Shown here piece after piece: positions 6,805 through 15,800 of a DNA stretch of 20,494 bases. Numbering within the stretch: the stretch's first letter is position 1; each line of letters opens with the position of its first letter. This stretch comes from a virus, in the IMG/VR virus record IMGVR_UViG_3300017957_000098, positions 1-20,494 of that record. One strand, 5' to 3'. A program made the position numbers and the translations under genes. The notes below the pieces were generated by a model. It worked only from the letters and a program-made list of their open reading frames with translations, was not told the DNA's origin and did not search any database.

Positions 6805-7257
6805 CTATACTACAAGTTCAAAATGTGGGGCGTCGATAAATGGACGGCGACCCTGACCCCGACGTGTGTCGATATAATCATTCATAGCAGATTCCATGTC
6901 TCCGTTCCACTGTGCAATGTTTGGAACAGTCCATGCAGCACCCCACTTGATCGGCACATCACAGGCTCTCGCACCTTCTGCCATCGCATCTGCGATTTCA
7001 TCATACAAATTCAACTCCCAACGGCCTCCATCTACATAGGCCATTAAATCTACTGCTAGCCCATCGATGTGTTTTGATTTCATCGTCTGACTTGCACCCT
7101 TGGCAACAAGTGCTTTCTGCTCTTCAATTGTACGTAGCCCACAAATCACCGAGAAGTCCTGCTTCGACACGCCAATAGCATATTTAACAACAGCGACCAT
7201 GCGCTCATCTACGCCCTCTAGTTTAGCTAGACTACGTTTTCCTAATTTATAACTCAT
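6805..7257 (-). CDS. Endolysin, M15-family L-alanyl-D-glutamate/D-Ala-D-Ala peptidase
   Basis: A 150-residue protein that probably cleaves the peptidoglycan stem peptide to lyse the host. SKHIDGLAVDL (61-71) supplies zinc ligands H63 and D70, and DAPHFEL (142-148) supplies H145; GLRT at 40-43 is typical of the M15/VanY-like fold. There is no signal peptide, so release depends on the holin. The ATG at 7257 overlaps the holin stop as ATGA and has a GAAGAA/GAGGG region before it, so I prefer it over a start 21 codons upstream. It is a single-domain enzyme with no cell-wall-binding domain. Confidence 0.9.
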   Translation of the reverse strand: MSYKLGKRSLAKLEGVDERMVAVVKYAIGVSKQDFSVICGLRTIEEQKALVAKGASQTMKSKHIDGLAVDLMAYVDGGRWELNLYDEIADAMAEGARACDVPIKWGAAWTVPNIAQWNGDMESAMNDYIDTRRGQGRRPFIDAPHFELVV

Positions 7258-7598
7258 TTCTTCAACCCTCTCATAGTTCTTATGCCAAACGAGGCGGCAA
7301 TGGACGCATACATCCCCCACTGTACCCAGAGGGGGGTAGTCTCAAGGTTGGCAAATCCAACTGCCATAGTGTCTTGCAAGCTAGGCACGAAGTTAGCAAC
7401 AAGGATAACCACAAAAACAATAGTCCAGAGCTCGTCTTTCCATGAGTTCTGAGCAGAACGTATAGCTTCAATCTCCCAGTCAATTTCACCAGTAGCCTGT
7501 TTAAGCTTGATCTCTGCATTTGCTTTTTGTACCGCCGTTTTTCCGTCAACCCACGCAGTCGCTAGTCCACCAAGACTCCCTATAATCTGACCAATCAT
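7254..7598 (-). CDS. Holin, GTA 3TM-holin-like
   Basis: A 114-residue protein that would make the inner-membrane lesion freeing the endolysin. An N-terminal amphipathic stretch (2-16) is followed by a helical linker with GEIDWEIEAIRSAQNSWKDE (37-56), which resembles the linker of the gene-transfer-agent 3TM holin family, then membrane segments at about 57-73 and 89-106. The C terminus is basic. The ATG at 7598 has GGAG 9 bases before it, overlaps the 32-codon gene upstream as ATGA, and overlaps the endolysin below. Of the membrane proteins here, this is the best holin candidate. Confidence 0.75.
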   Translation of the reverse strand: MIGQIIGSLGGLATAWVDGKTAVQKANAEIKLKQATGEIDWEIEAIRSAQNSWKDELWTIVFVVILVANFVPSLQDTMAVGFANLETTPLWVQWGMYASIAASFGIRTMRGLKK

Positions 7599-7693
7599 AC
7601 CACCACACTCCCGTATAATGTCATCTCTACACCGAGTACCCACTCAAGTGCTTTAACCACCAAAAACGTCAGAAAGTCTTCAGCGGTTGTCAT
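7595..7693 (-). CDS. Putative 32-residue membrane peptide in the lysis cassette
   Basis: A short frame not found by a length cut-off. It reads MTTAEDFLTFLVVKALEWV and continues to GSVVV. AAGGA lies 8 bases before the ATG, the start overlaps the end of the upstream membrane-protein gene by 14 bases, and its stop overlaps the holin start as ATGA. It fills the 81-base gap between the two lysis genes exactly. The hydrophobic stretch (FLTFLVVKALEWVLGV) is amphipathic and could sit in the membrane. It may be a lysis regulator or simply carry ribosomes to the holin start. Confidence 0.5.
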   Translation of the reverse strand: MTTAEDFLTFLVVKALEWVLGVEMTLYGSVVV

Positions 7694-7949
7694 AACTCTC
7701 TTCCTTACTAACCGTCACAGACCGAGGTGTGTGAGTCACCGTAGTCTTAGACTCCTTGCCCATCCAAATGCCGAAGCACCCTGTTAAGGCCCCCATACAA
7801 ACAGATACAAGGCCACTCTGTTGTATAGTAGGATCCGGTAAACTCATATACCAATGGACAGATTGGTACGTTAGTATTGTCACCGCCAACATCATAAGCC
7901 GAGGCAGTATTTTAAGGTCGTCTATATACCTTGCCGTTATCTCTACCAT
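7680..7949 (-). CDS. Two-helix membrane protein, holin-like
   Basis: An 89-residue protein with two membrane segments: about 15-35 (ILPRLMMLAVTILTYQSVHW region) and 45-63 (SGLVSVCMGALTGCFGIWMG), then a polar, Thr/Ser-rich C terminus. The short periplasmic or cytoplasmic turn is LPDPTIQQ. In the lysis cassette it could be a second holin, an antiholin or an inner-membrane spanin part. The ATG at 7949 follows a GGA 6 bases upstream; the TTG 4 codons earlier has no usable ribosome site. Downstream lies the 32-codon gene and then the holin. Confidence 0.65.
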   Translation of the reverse strand: MVEITARYIDDLKILPRLMMLAVTILTYQSVHWYMSLPDPTIQQSGLVSVCMGALTGCFGIWMGKESKTTVTHTPRSVTVSKEESYDNR

Positions 7950-8028
7950 AGTGATCCGCAATCCTTTTGTTCGAGGTGATTATAACCACTTTTCCGTCTT
8001 TGTCCAAAACTACGTATTTTCTTACCAC
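7912..8028 (-). CDS. Putative 38-residue small protein
   Basis: A short frame from a GTG that overlaps the stop of the upstream membrane-protein gene, reading RKYVVLDKDGKVVIITSNK and then RIADHYGRDNGKVYRRP. The alternating hydrophobic residues with a DKDGK turn look like a beta-hairpin, and the sequence reads as protein rather than noise. It would fill the 72-base gap and then overlap the next gene by 38 bases. The nearest Shine-Dalgarno-like GGGAAG is immediately adjacent to the GTG, which is poor, and this is the main reason for doubt. Confidence 0.35.
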   Translation of the reverse strand: MVRKYVVLDKDGKVVIITSNKRIADHYGRDNGKVYRRP

Positions 8029-8489
8029 CTTCCCATATAGACACCCAAATAGTAGATACCTAAAACAATAGCCGTAACCGCAAGAACTATTCCTGTGGCT
8101 ATCTGCAGCTTCTCCATTTTTTCTGCATGTGCTGCCTCCGCAGCCTTACGAGCAGCCTGACGCTGTTTACGCGCCTCATTCTGCCACGAAATCCACCTAT
8201 CCCATTGGCCAGGTGCCCCATACAAACGGATATGTGATTCGAGCTCACGGCGTTTTTCTCTAATAGATTCAAGGGCTTGGAACTCTTCCCAATCCCCTTC
8301 TTCACCGCCTGTAATCGCTGTTAATGGACTGTTCTTCTTTTTCTGTACGGCTTGTTTTATGTCTTCTTCTGCCGTAAGAAATTTTCCAACTGCGCCAATA
8401 AGACCTGCAGTCTCTTTGCCATTCCCAAGAGCAGTCTTGATGACCGAATAAGCGGCATTCGCAGCCGCAATGCTCTCAAGTATAGCCAT
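8022..8489 (-). CDS. Membrane-anchored helical phage protein, unknown
   Basis: A 155-residue protein starting MAILESIAAANAAYSVIKTA, with a Gly/Ala-rich N terminus, a charged helical middle (EEFQALESIREKRRELES and RLYGAPGQWDRW at 66-99), an Arg/Lys/Ala coiled coil (105-128) and one C-terminal membrane helix at 129-150. Proteins of this plan occur in many marine phages near the lysis genes. A spanin-like or lysis-accessory role is inferred; there is no signal peptide and no lipobox. AAGGTGATGAT precedes the ATG. Confidence 0.65.
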   Translation of the reverse strand: MAILESIAAANAAYSVIKTALGNGKETAGLIGAVGKFLTAEEDIKQAVQKKKNSPLTAITGGEEGDWEEFQALESIREKRRELESHIRLYGAPGQWDRWISWQNEARKQRQAARKAAEAAHAEKMEKLQIATGIVLAVTAIVLGIYYLGVYMGRW

Positions 8490-8498
8490 ATCATCACC

Positions 8499-8882
8499 TT
8501 ATCGAAGCCCACCCAGTCCTACTGGCTGTGCCTGTTGAGTAGTTTGCTGCCCTAACAAACCTAAAATACCCGGAGCCCCTTGACCGAAGCCCGGTGGAAA
8601 TGGTTTAGGCATAGGATTCCCTACACCCGGCAAACCGGGGAAGCCGCCTCCGGGCTGAAAAGGAAAACGAGGCCCTTGTCTATTAAACTCTACGTCTGGA
8701 AAAGTTGTTCGTGTTAAATCCTCTACCTGTTGAACGTACGGTTGAACCGTGTCCTGTTGGTAATCTTGGTTGATGTGACTTAGCAGGGGCTGTAAAAAAC
8801 CCATTATCCCACCACCTCCCATGCCCGGAAAGTTTGGTCTAATCGTCAACCCATTAGGACGTGGCATCATATTAGGGGTCAT
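8499..8882 (-). CDS. Pro/Gly-rich hypothetical protein
   Basis: A 127-residue low-complexity protein: Pro and Gly dominate both ends (FPGMGGGG near residue 18; repeated PGLPG, PFPPGFGQG, GLLGQQ later), with a short helical segment (HINQDYQQDTVQPYVQQVED, 36-55) in between. It is likely disordered. Its ATG overlaps the portal stop as ATGA, so it is translated with portal. A portal- or connector-associated role is conceivable from position; no family is recognised. Confidence 0.55.
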   Translation of the reverse strand: MTPNMMPRPNGLTIRPNFPGMGGGGIMGFLQPLLSHINQDYQQDTVQPYVQQVEDLTRTTFPDVEFNRQGPRFPFQPGGGFPGLPGVGNPMPKPFPPGFGQGAPGILGLLGQQTTQQAQPVGLGGLR

Positions 8883-11356
8883 CCTGCATTCCTCCGTGCC
8901 GCACTCTCTCTTTGTACATCAATTCGCTCCCGATTGGTAGCGTCTCGTTGCGCGGCTATGTCTTCTTGGCTCTCGATTCGTGCCGCATCCGTTGCTGCAC
9001 GTTGTTGTAAATTCTGTAGCTGCACCATCAATTGAGCCTGATCCTCTTGTGCCTTACGCTGCAAATCTTGCTGTTTGATGTTTAGTTCCTGCATACGAAT
9101 TTGAACTAGCGGATCTGCCATCGGATCCTGACCCTGCGGCATCAAATCCGGTAGAATCTCTGCCATGATCTTTTCCATCTGCATAGAAACAAGTTTTTCT
9201 AATTGAGCAGGATCCTGCATGTCTTGCTGCACTTTTTGTATTTGTTGCTGCGCTGCCATCGGATCTATCGCTCCACTCTGCGCTGCCAACTCTGCTTGTC
9301 CAATAATCTGGTCAATCTCTGCCATGACCATGATACGAGCTTTCTGGGAAATGTGTTCCATAATGTGCGCGTAGAAAATACCCATGATCTGTGGTGAAGT
9401 CATAACAAGAGGTGTCTTCATGAACGCCAAGTGCAAACGAATATGCACCTCATGTTCCTGATCAGGGAACGTATTTAAGTTTTCACCCATCAACGCACGA
9501 GCGTTCTCAATTGCGGGGTCCATAGGCTGCGGCTGTGGAGGTGGTGGTAGCACCTCATCAATATTCTGAACCTCTAACGCTTGGTACATACGACGGTATG
9601 CAGCATGTAGATTATGCATCTCAGGGTTAGATTGCGCCAACTGCAACTGAGTCTGTGCTAGAGTAACACGTTGCGCCATAGAGAAGATGTTAGGGTCACT
9701 AACAGGCAAAACATCAACACGTTCGTCAAAGTCTTGCGCCATAATCATACGGTTGCCGCCTTGGACATCGTATGGATACTCTTGAGGCAGGTTGTCACGG
9801 AAAATTCGCGCTAGAATGCGGAATTCCTGCTTCTGTGAGTAGTGTAGGCGTTTGTGGATCGCGGACATGACTTTCATGCCACGCTCTAGGAGAGCCACAG
9901 TGGTCCCTACAGGAGCCTGACCGTTGTTATCGGCAGTCTGTTGGTCAGCAATAGAAACAAAGCGTCTACCGCCCTCTATAAGGGCTCCTAGAAGCTGTGA
10001 GAGGGTCGCAGACGGCTCTTTGTATGGAAGCGGTTGAATCGCATCTCGTATGTTGCCCCCCGGAGCATCTATGTCCCGCCACTCACCCGGTTGTAAAGGT
10101 TCATCGTCATTACGGACCCTTACGCCCCTAGCCTTGAATCCTGCCGGGAGGTTGGCAAGAGTTCCTGCATCGATCAGTTGTCGGAGAATACTCGTTGCCG
10201 CACGACCAAGGCCACCAATCATGTGAATTAGACCAAAACCGTAGAAACCAAGACCCGGCATAAACTTGTAATGCACAAAGTACTGCATCTTACGAGCTAG
10301 GTCAGTGTTCTCTTCGAAGTTGCGTCTAATAGACAGAATCTCCCCCGATCCTTCGTCAATACTGACGATATACGGAAGAGCAATACCTGTAGGCTCACCA
10401 TTAGGGGCCATGTCCTCAAAACCCTCTAGGTCGAGGTCAACATGCATCTCTAAAACTGTGTAGATGTCATCGGTGTACGTTTTTGACGTACCCTGCAACT
10501 CGTCTACTTTATCACGAACAGGATCATCATCCTCATCTGTAGCACTTAACTCAACATCGCGATAAAAGCCCGAGACCTGCATTTTTCGGACTTCATTAGC
10601 ATCCATCCGCAGTACATGGGTGACTCTAGAGGCAGTCTGTAAGTCAGATGCTGCATATGGAACAACCAAGTCTTCTGCAGGGACAAATTGGGACACGGCT
10701 CGTTGTTTGGTCTCATCGAAGTACACCTTCTTAAAACAAGATCCCGACAACGGTAAATAGAACAACAACTGATCCATATCAGGGTCGAACTCTTCCATCA
10801 CCTCTGTGATCTGGTAGTTCATAAACTGTTTGACCCGCATCGCCTGATCTTCACGCGCTTGGTCTTGCAGCCCAATAACCTGTGTCTTAACAGGCCCACC
10901 TGACGGTAGTAGCTCTTTGTATGCCTGTGCTTGGAACTGTGTCGCACTTTCCGCAATCAGCGGATGTGTGACTCCAGACGCACCTTCAAACGGTCTAGTG
11001 CGTTCCTCATACTTGACACCAAGCTGATCAAGACCTTTAGTATAAGTTTCTTCCCACTCACCACGAGAGTCCAAATCTTCTTCGTAAGAAGCTCGAAGCT
11101 CTGTCGAAATTTCTCCAAGATAACCTTCATCTAAATACTCCGCTAAGTTAGCATTGTGATCTATTTGTTGTGGTTGCTGCTCTTCCATAAAAGCTTCTGC
11201 CAAAGCCTGCACTAACGCACCGCCCTGCCCATCATCAATAACTTCTGCCCCGCCTGCAAAATCTTCAGGTACTGGCACAGACACATCTACCGATGCTTCT
11301 GTGGGCAACATGTCTTCAGGTGTGATTCCTGAATCTACAATAGGTGGCAACGCCAT
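8879..11356 (-). CDS. Portal protein (P22-type)
   Basis: An 825-residue protein forming the dodecameric ring through which DNA enters and leaves the head. An acidic N-terminal segment (1-60) leads to the portal core (about 80-600), with ERTRPFEGASGVTHPLIAES, a middle section LPLSGSCFKKVYFD, and the PASFKARG-like NLPAGFKARGVRV at about 405-418. A Pro-rich hinge (PPPPQPQPMDP, about 605-615) precedes a long Gln-rich helical region, probably the barrel (about 690-825). Length and order fit the P22 portal class. It overlaps the terminase stop as TAATG and lies directly after it, as expected for a packaging pair. Confidence 0.9.
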   Translation of the reverse strand: MALPPIVDSGITPEDMLPTEASVDVSVPVPEDFAGGAEVIDDGQGGALVQALAEAFMEEQQPQQIDHNANLAEYLDEGYLGEISTELRASYEEDLDSRGEWEETYTKGLDQLGVKYEERTRPFEGASGVTHPLIAESATQFQAQAYKELLPSGGPVKTQVIGLQDQAREDQAMRVKQFMNYQITEVMEEFDPDMDQLLFYLPLSGSCFKKVYFDETKQRAVSQFVPAEDLVVPYAASDLQTASRVTHVLRMDANEVRKMQVSGFYRDVELSATDEDDDPVRDKVDELQGTSKTYTDDIYTVLEMHVDLDLEGFEDMAPNGEPTGIALPYIVSIDEGSGEILSIRRNFEENTDLARKMQYFVHYKFMPGLGFYGFGLIHMIGGLGRAATSILRQLIDAGTLANLPAGFKARGVRVRNDDEPLQPGEWRDIDAPGGNIRDAIQPLPYKEPSATLSQLLGALIEGGRRFVSIADQQTADNNGQAPVGTTVALLERGMKVMSAIHKRLHYSQKQEFRILARIFRDNLPQEYPYDVQGGNRMIMAQDFDERVDVLPVSDPNIFSMAQRVTLAQTQLQLAQSNPEMHNLHAAYRRMYQALEVQNIDEVLPPPPQPQPMDPAIENARALMGENLNTFPDQEHEVHIRLHLAFMKTPLVMTSPQIMGIFYAHIMEHISQKARIMVMAEIDQIIGQAELAAQSGAIDPMAAQQQIQKVQQDMQDPAQLEKLVSMQMEKIMAEILPDLMPQGQDPMADPLVQIRMQELNIKQQDLQRKAQEDQAQLMVQLQNLQQRAATDAARIESQEDIAAQRDATNRERIDVQRESAARRNAG

Positions 11357-12822
11357 TAGTAATACTCCCGTTTAGGACGGTATGTTAAGTCTTCGTCTTC
11401 CATCTCGTTATGAAGGGATATAAACCCTCCCTGCCGAAAACGCATCAGTGCTAGCGTCATACTATCACAAAAGTCGTCATGATCGCCATTTGGAAATGAT
11501 ACTACCTCCTCAATGACCTCATCTGCAAACTTTTTATCCGAAGGAGCCCATACGACCCCTGCTTCGAACAACGGCGCAACCATGTGCATTCTCGTTATCT
11601 TATCATTCCCCTTGCCCGGTGAGAACCCCAGTGCCGGAATACCGCGTAACCGCAACTCGTCAATAAGTGGTGTACCCGTCGCTTTTGCTTCGACCAACAC
11701 CATGTCTGGTTCCCAGTATTCCTGCTCATCATATGCAACCTCCTTGAGTTCAGGGAAATTCCAACGCCCTCGTCGGGCATCTAGCAAAATGATGTTATCT
11801 GGGCCCCCTTCGTCCGGCTCGAAGATGCCCCAAGTCGTGATTGCAGAGTAGTCAGCGGTTTCTTTCTTCGAAAACGCCGTGTCATACGCTTGAAGTACAT
11901 ATTTTACAGGTGGAATCTCTTCTTTTTCCCAAGGTTGCCACCATTCTCGCTTAATTATCGCAGAATCCGACGCTGTTGGCGTTTGTTGCCACTGCGCATT
12001 CCATTTTTGTACAGGAAGTGACGCTTTAATCGACAAAAGTGCGTCTTTTTCCCAAAATTCAGGCCACAACGGCTTGTCAGAGGGCAAAATGGCAGGAAAT
12101 TCCACAACTTCCCACTGATCTGACATCACATCACTGCCTTGAGCAGCCAAAAGTCGGCCTGTCAGGTCCTTTTTACCCCATCGAGTCATAACAATGATGA
12201 TTGCACCGCCCGGTTGGAGACGCTGACGGGGTCCAGAGGTGTACCATTCGTACGCATGGTCGAATGCAGTCTCCGAAAGCGCGTCTTGTTCCGAGTGAGG
12301 GTCGTCAATTACGAACAAATCCGCACCACGACCCGTTACCGCAGCACCAACACCCGCAGCAAAGTACTCACCACCCGCAGATGTTTGCCATTTACCCGCA
12401 CCTTTGTTGTCTTCTTTCAGGCTTGTGTCAGGAAATATCTCTTTATAGGCCGGATCGTCGATCAAATCCCGCACTTTTCGACCAAATCTGACCGCAAGTT
12501 CAGTGTTGTGGGTCGCTTGAATGATTTTTAGCTTCGGATTTCGACCCAAAAACCACGCAGGCATCAAAAAACTCGCAAACTCCGACTTAGAGTGACGCGG
12601 CGGCATGTTGATAATAAGTCGCTTTAGGTCGCCTTTTGCGACCTTTTCCAACTTTTCGGCAATAATTCGGTGGTGTCGGCCCTCGATAAAGTTCTCGTAG
12701 ACGTGGTGGGCAAAGGGCATGAAATAATCTTGCGCCTTTTCCCTCAAATCTAGTCTTTTCTTAGCCTCGGTTAAGGCTAAGATCTCTTTTAAGGCTTCTT
12801 CTGGTAAGGCTTGGAGGCTCAT
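11356..12822 (-). CDS. terL: Terminase large subunit
   Basis: A 488-residue DNA-packaging motor. Walker A is MPPRHSKS at 73-80 (a deviant P-loop common in this family), Walker B is LFVIDD at 169-174, and VMTRWGKKDL (211-220) is the coupling motif. The C-terminal RNase H-like nuclease shows D313 (in QAYDTAFSKK), E378 (in VLVEAKATG) and D449/D450 with D453 (in DHDDFCDS). All ATPase and nuclease residues are present. Its ATG overlaps the preceding gene's stop as ATGA and its own stop overlaps the portal start. No small terminase is recognisable upstream. Confidence 0.95.
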   Translation of the reverse strand: MSLQALPEEALKEILALTEAKKRLDLREKAQDYFMPFAHHVYENFIEGRHHRIIAEKLEKVAKGDLKRLIINMPPRHSKSEFASFLMPAWFLGRNPKLKIIQATHNTELAVRFGRKVRDLIDDPAYKEIFPDTSLKEDNKGAGKWQTSAGGEYFAAGVGAAVTGRGADLFVIDDPHSEQDALSETAFDHAYEWYTSGPRQRLQPGGAIIIVMTRWGKKDLTGRLLAAQGSDVMSDQWEVVEFPAILPSDKPLWPEFWEKDALLSIKASLPVQKWNAQWQQTPTASDSAIIKREWWQPWEKEEIPPVKYVLQAYDTAFSKKETADYSAITTWGIFEPDEGGPDNIILLDARRGRWNFPELKEVAYDEQEYWEPDMVLVEAKATGTPLIDELRLRGIPALGFSPGKGNDKITRMHMVAPLFEAGVVWAPSDKKFADEVIEEVVSFPNGDHDDFCDSMTLALMRFRQGGFISLHNEMEDEDLTYRPKREYY

Positions 12823-15800
12823 ACTCTTCTAGTAACCACTGGTCTACGTTTCTGTGTTGTTTTTGTCACAGTTTTCTTCTTCTGACCCGGTCCCTTTTGT
12901 CCCTTAGTCGCGATTCCTGTGTACGCTTCAATTCCGCGACCCGCACGTTGACGAGTGTAGCTCTGAGTCAAGTCAACCACGCAGTACGGACCATCCGTAC
13001 CTTCAACCATGCGATAACCTTCTGGGCACTCGGTAATTGTGCTACCGTCATCCGTTACAGTCGTAATCGGACGAACGGTATCGTCGTCTACGACCTCAAC
13101 TACTGGGTCCTTGGTCTCTTCTTCATCAGGCTCTACGTCAACTGTAGCAGGCTGTACAGATGTTGTCGGTGTTGTCGTTACCTCTTCTGTAACAGGAACC
13201 GTAACAGTCAAATCCTGTTGTGTGTTTGGATCTTCCACAAGCACAAAATCAGTGTTTGTTGAAGTCTCCGTGGTAGCAGGCACTTCTACAACGGTTTCTT
13301 CGTTAGTCGAAGTGTCCTCTTGAACAGAAGTTTCTTTAGGTGCAGCACCTCGTAACCCGGTGTCCTGATCCGCTACAACAACCGTAGTCTGTTTATTTTC
13401 AGATTCTTGTTCCGCAAATCTCTGATCTAAGGCTACTTGGATTGCGTCATACGCTTCATCCCGAGACATCCCTAAAGACGTTAGCCTATCAACCTCTGCA
13501 TCAAAAGCTTTATTATACGCCGCACCTCTTTGCGCTTTAGCAGTGAGGTGGAAAGAATGTTTGTCGTCGGAACTAAGGAAAATAGGGTTTCCTGTAGCAG
13601 CGAATAAAGAGCGACCTAGCCGACCCGTGTCTTTAGGCTCGAAATCTGTAACCACATCTTTAGTCGTCTGGTATGGTTCTATGATATCAGATATATCAAC
13701 GTTAGACGTATCTATAGAAGCCGTCTCTTCCTCTATAACTCCTTCAAGAGACGGTGTAGAATCGTCAATTTCAGGACCTGACTCTTGTGACGGCGCAGCA
13801 CCCAACGCAGTTTCAATACCTGTCGGGGTGAACGGTTTTTCTGGACCCGGAGGTGTCGCTGCTTTGTCCTGCTCCATCTGAAGAATTTGATCCATTCGCG
13901 TCTCACCTTGGTTATTAACGAATGGGTTCGTAATAGCAGTATTGATAATATCGTTAGCCACGTCCTCTGGAAGCTTGTCACGAATCTCTTCGTTCATTTC
14001 CGATGACAAACCACCTGTTTGGATCACTTCTTCTTCTGCTAACGCTCTTAACATCATAGCATCGTTGTCCATCTTTTTAGAGATGGCACTATCGGCAAGT
14101 GATTGTACCTCATCTAACGTCAGACCAAAACCATCGTAGTCAGTAACGTCTAGCATTTCTCCGTCTTCTAATTGATTCATCATCAATTTTTCTGCCTGAC
14201 TATAGTTATCAGGAGTTGTCTCAGACGACGGCGTGGATGGGGCCGTGTCAGTATTAACAGGAGCCGACATACTGCCAATTTCTGTCTCTACTTGAGGACC
14301 TGCACGGAATTCTTGACCAATGTTCGGCGTAGTATCCGTAGTAAACGATGAGGGCGAGGGTAACAGATTCCGTTCTTCTGTGCCTATCTGACGCGTCGTG
14401 GTCTCTGGTGTTTGAGCCCCACCAACAATACCTGTTGTTGCTGCTCCTCCTATTGCACCTAATAAAGCTTCGTCCGCGCTAAAGGCTTTGCCGAACTTAT
14501 CCGTACCCGTCATAATATCTTCAGCAAGCGCAGTGACGTTTTGTTCACCGTAACCTTCCATAAAGGCTTCTTCCATCGCATTTTTACCAATCTGAGCTGT
14601 TAGGCTAGCTCCTGCGGGGGGCATTTTTGCAAACGCTAGGTTACTAATCGCTCCTAAAGGCGCACCCACTACACCCGCGATTTTAGAAGCTTCGTTCCCC
14701 ATAGCCGTTGCAACTTCTTGACTGTAGCCTCTCGCAAGAGCCTCGGCCTCTACAGCGTCACGAGCTTCCATAGCTGTTTCGCCGCCCCCTAACACCGCGC
14801 CTGTAGCTAATAGCGCAGGAGAACCAAAAGGCACAGAAGCAATTGTAGCACCAAAAGAAGGTATCGTTTTAAAGGTATTATATTTAAGAGAATCGGTGTT
14901 TATCTGGTACGCAGGTCTAGTATCTAAAGGAAACTGCGTGTATTTTTCATCATCATTGACTGTAATAATAGGACTGTTCATTGCGTCCCGAGCATCCTTC
15001 GGCATGTTCTGCATTGCTCGATTTTCGAGCCTAGAACCTATTTCCGACATCTCTCTGCCTAGTACAGTAAGATCTGACGGTTCAAAGTTTGTTGGAACCG
15101 CAGTAGCTCCCTTCTTACCTGTAACCGCTTCCGCTAAAGCCGGATCTACTGGTTGATATCTATTCTGCAATGGGCTTTCATACGCACTATACCCAACACG
15201 AGCGGAAGTAGGCGATATTGCCTCACCTGCAACCTGCGCTGCATTACCCACCAAATCTACCATAGTACCAATACCCGTGGCTAATGCGCCACCTGTACCT
15301 GTGGATTGGCCCGGGCGACCCAAGGGATAGTTTAAATCAACTGGTTGCGCGGCACCCGTACCTTGCTTCGCTTTTAAGTCATCGAAATACGGAGAATCTT
15401 GTGAGTAGATATTGCCTGTAAAGTCAACGCTAGGAGTCGATGGTTTGTCATCTTCAGGGGTATCTAACGCAGGTAATGGAGGCAATAGGTCATCGATAGA
15501 ATAATCGACGGAAAAATCCTCGTCATCCATCAAAGCATCATACGCTTCGTCAGGAAACATCTCTTCAGGATTTGAGATATTATTAAGAGTTCTTTCCGCA
15601 GCTATAGATGCAGGGGTGCCGTACCCCAGTTCTGGGCCCAGTGCTTGCCGAGCATCAATACTGTAACGAGAATCCTGAGCCGTGTTCATACCATAAATAG
15701 GTTGATTGTTCGTAGATGCATACGCCGGACTTACAAAACCATACGTGTCTTGTGTTGCGGGGTTATAACGAGACTGAACATACTCCAGAGCTTCCCGACG

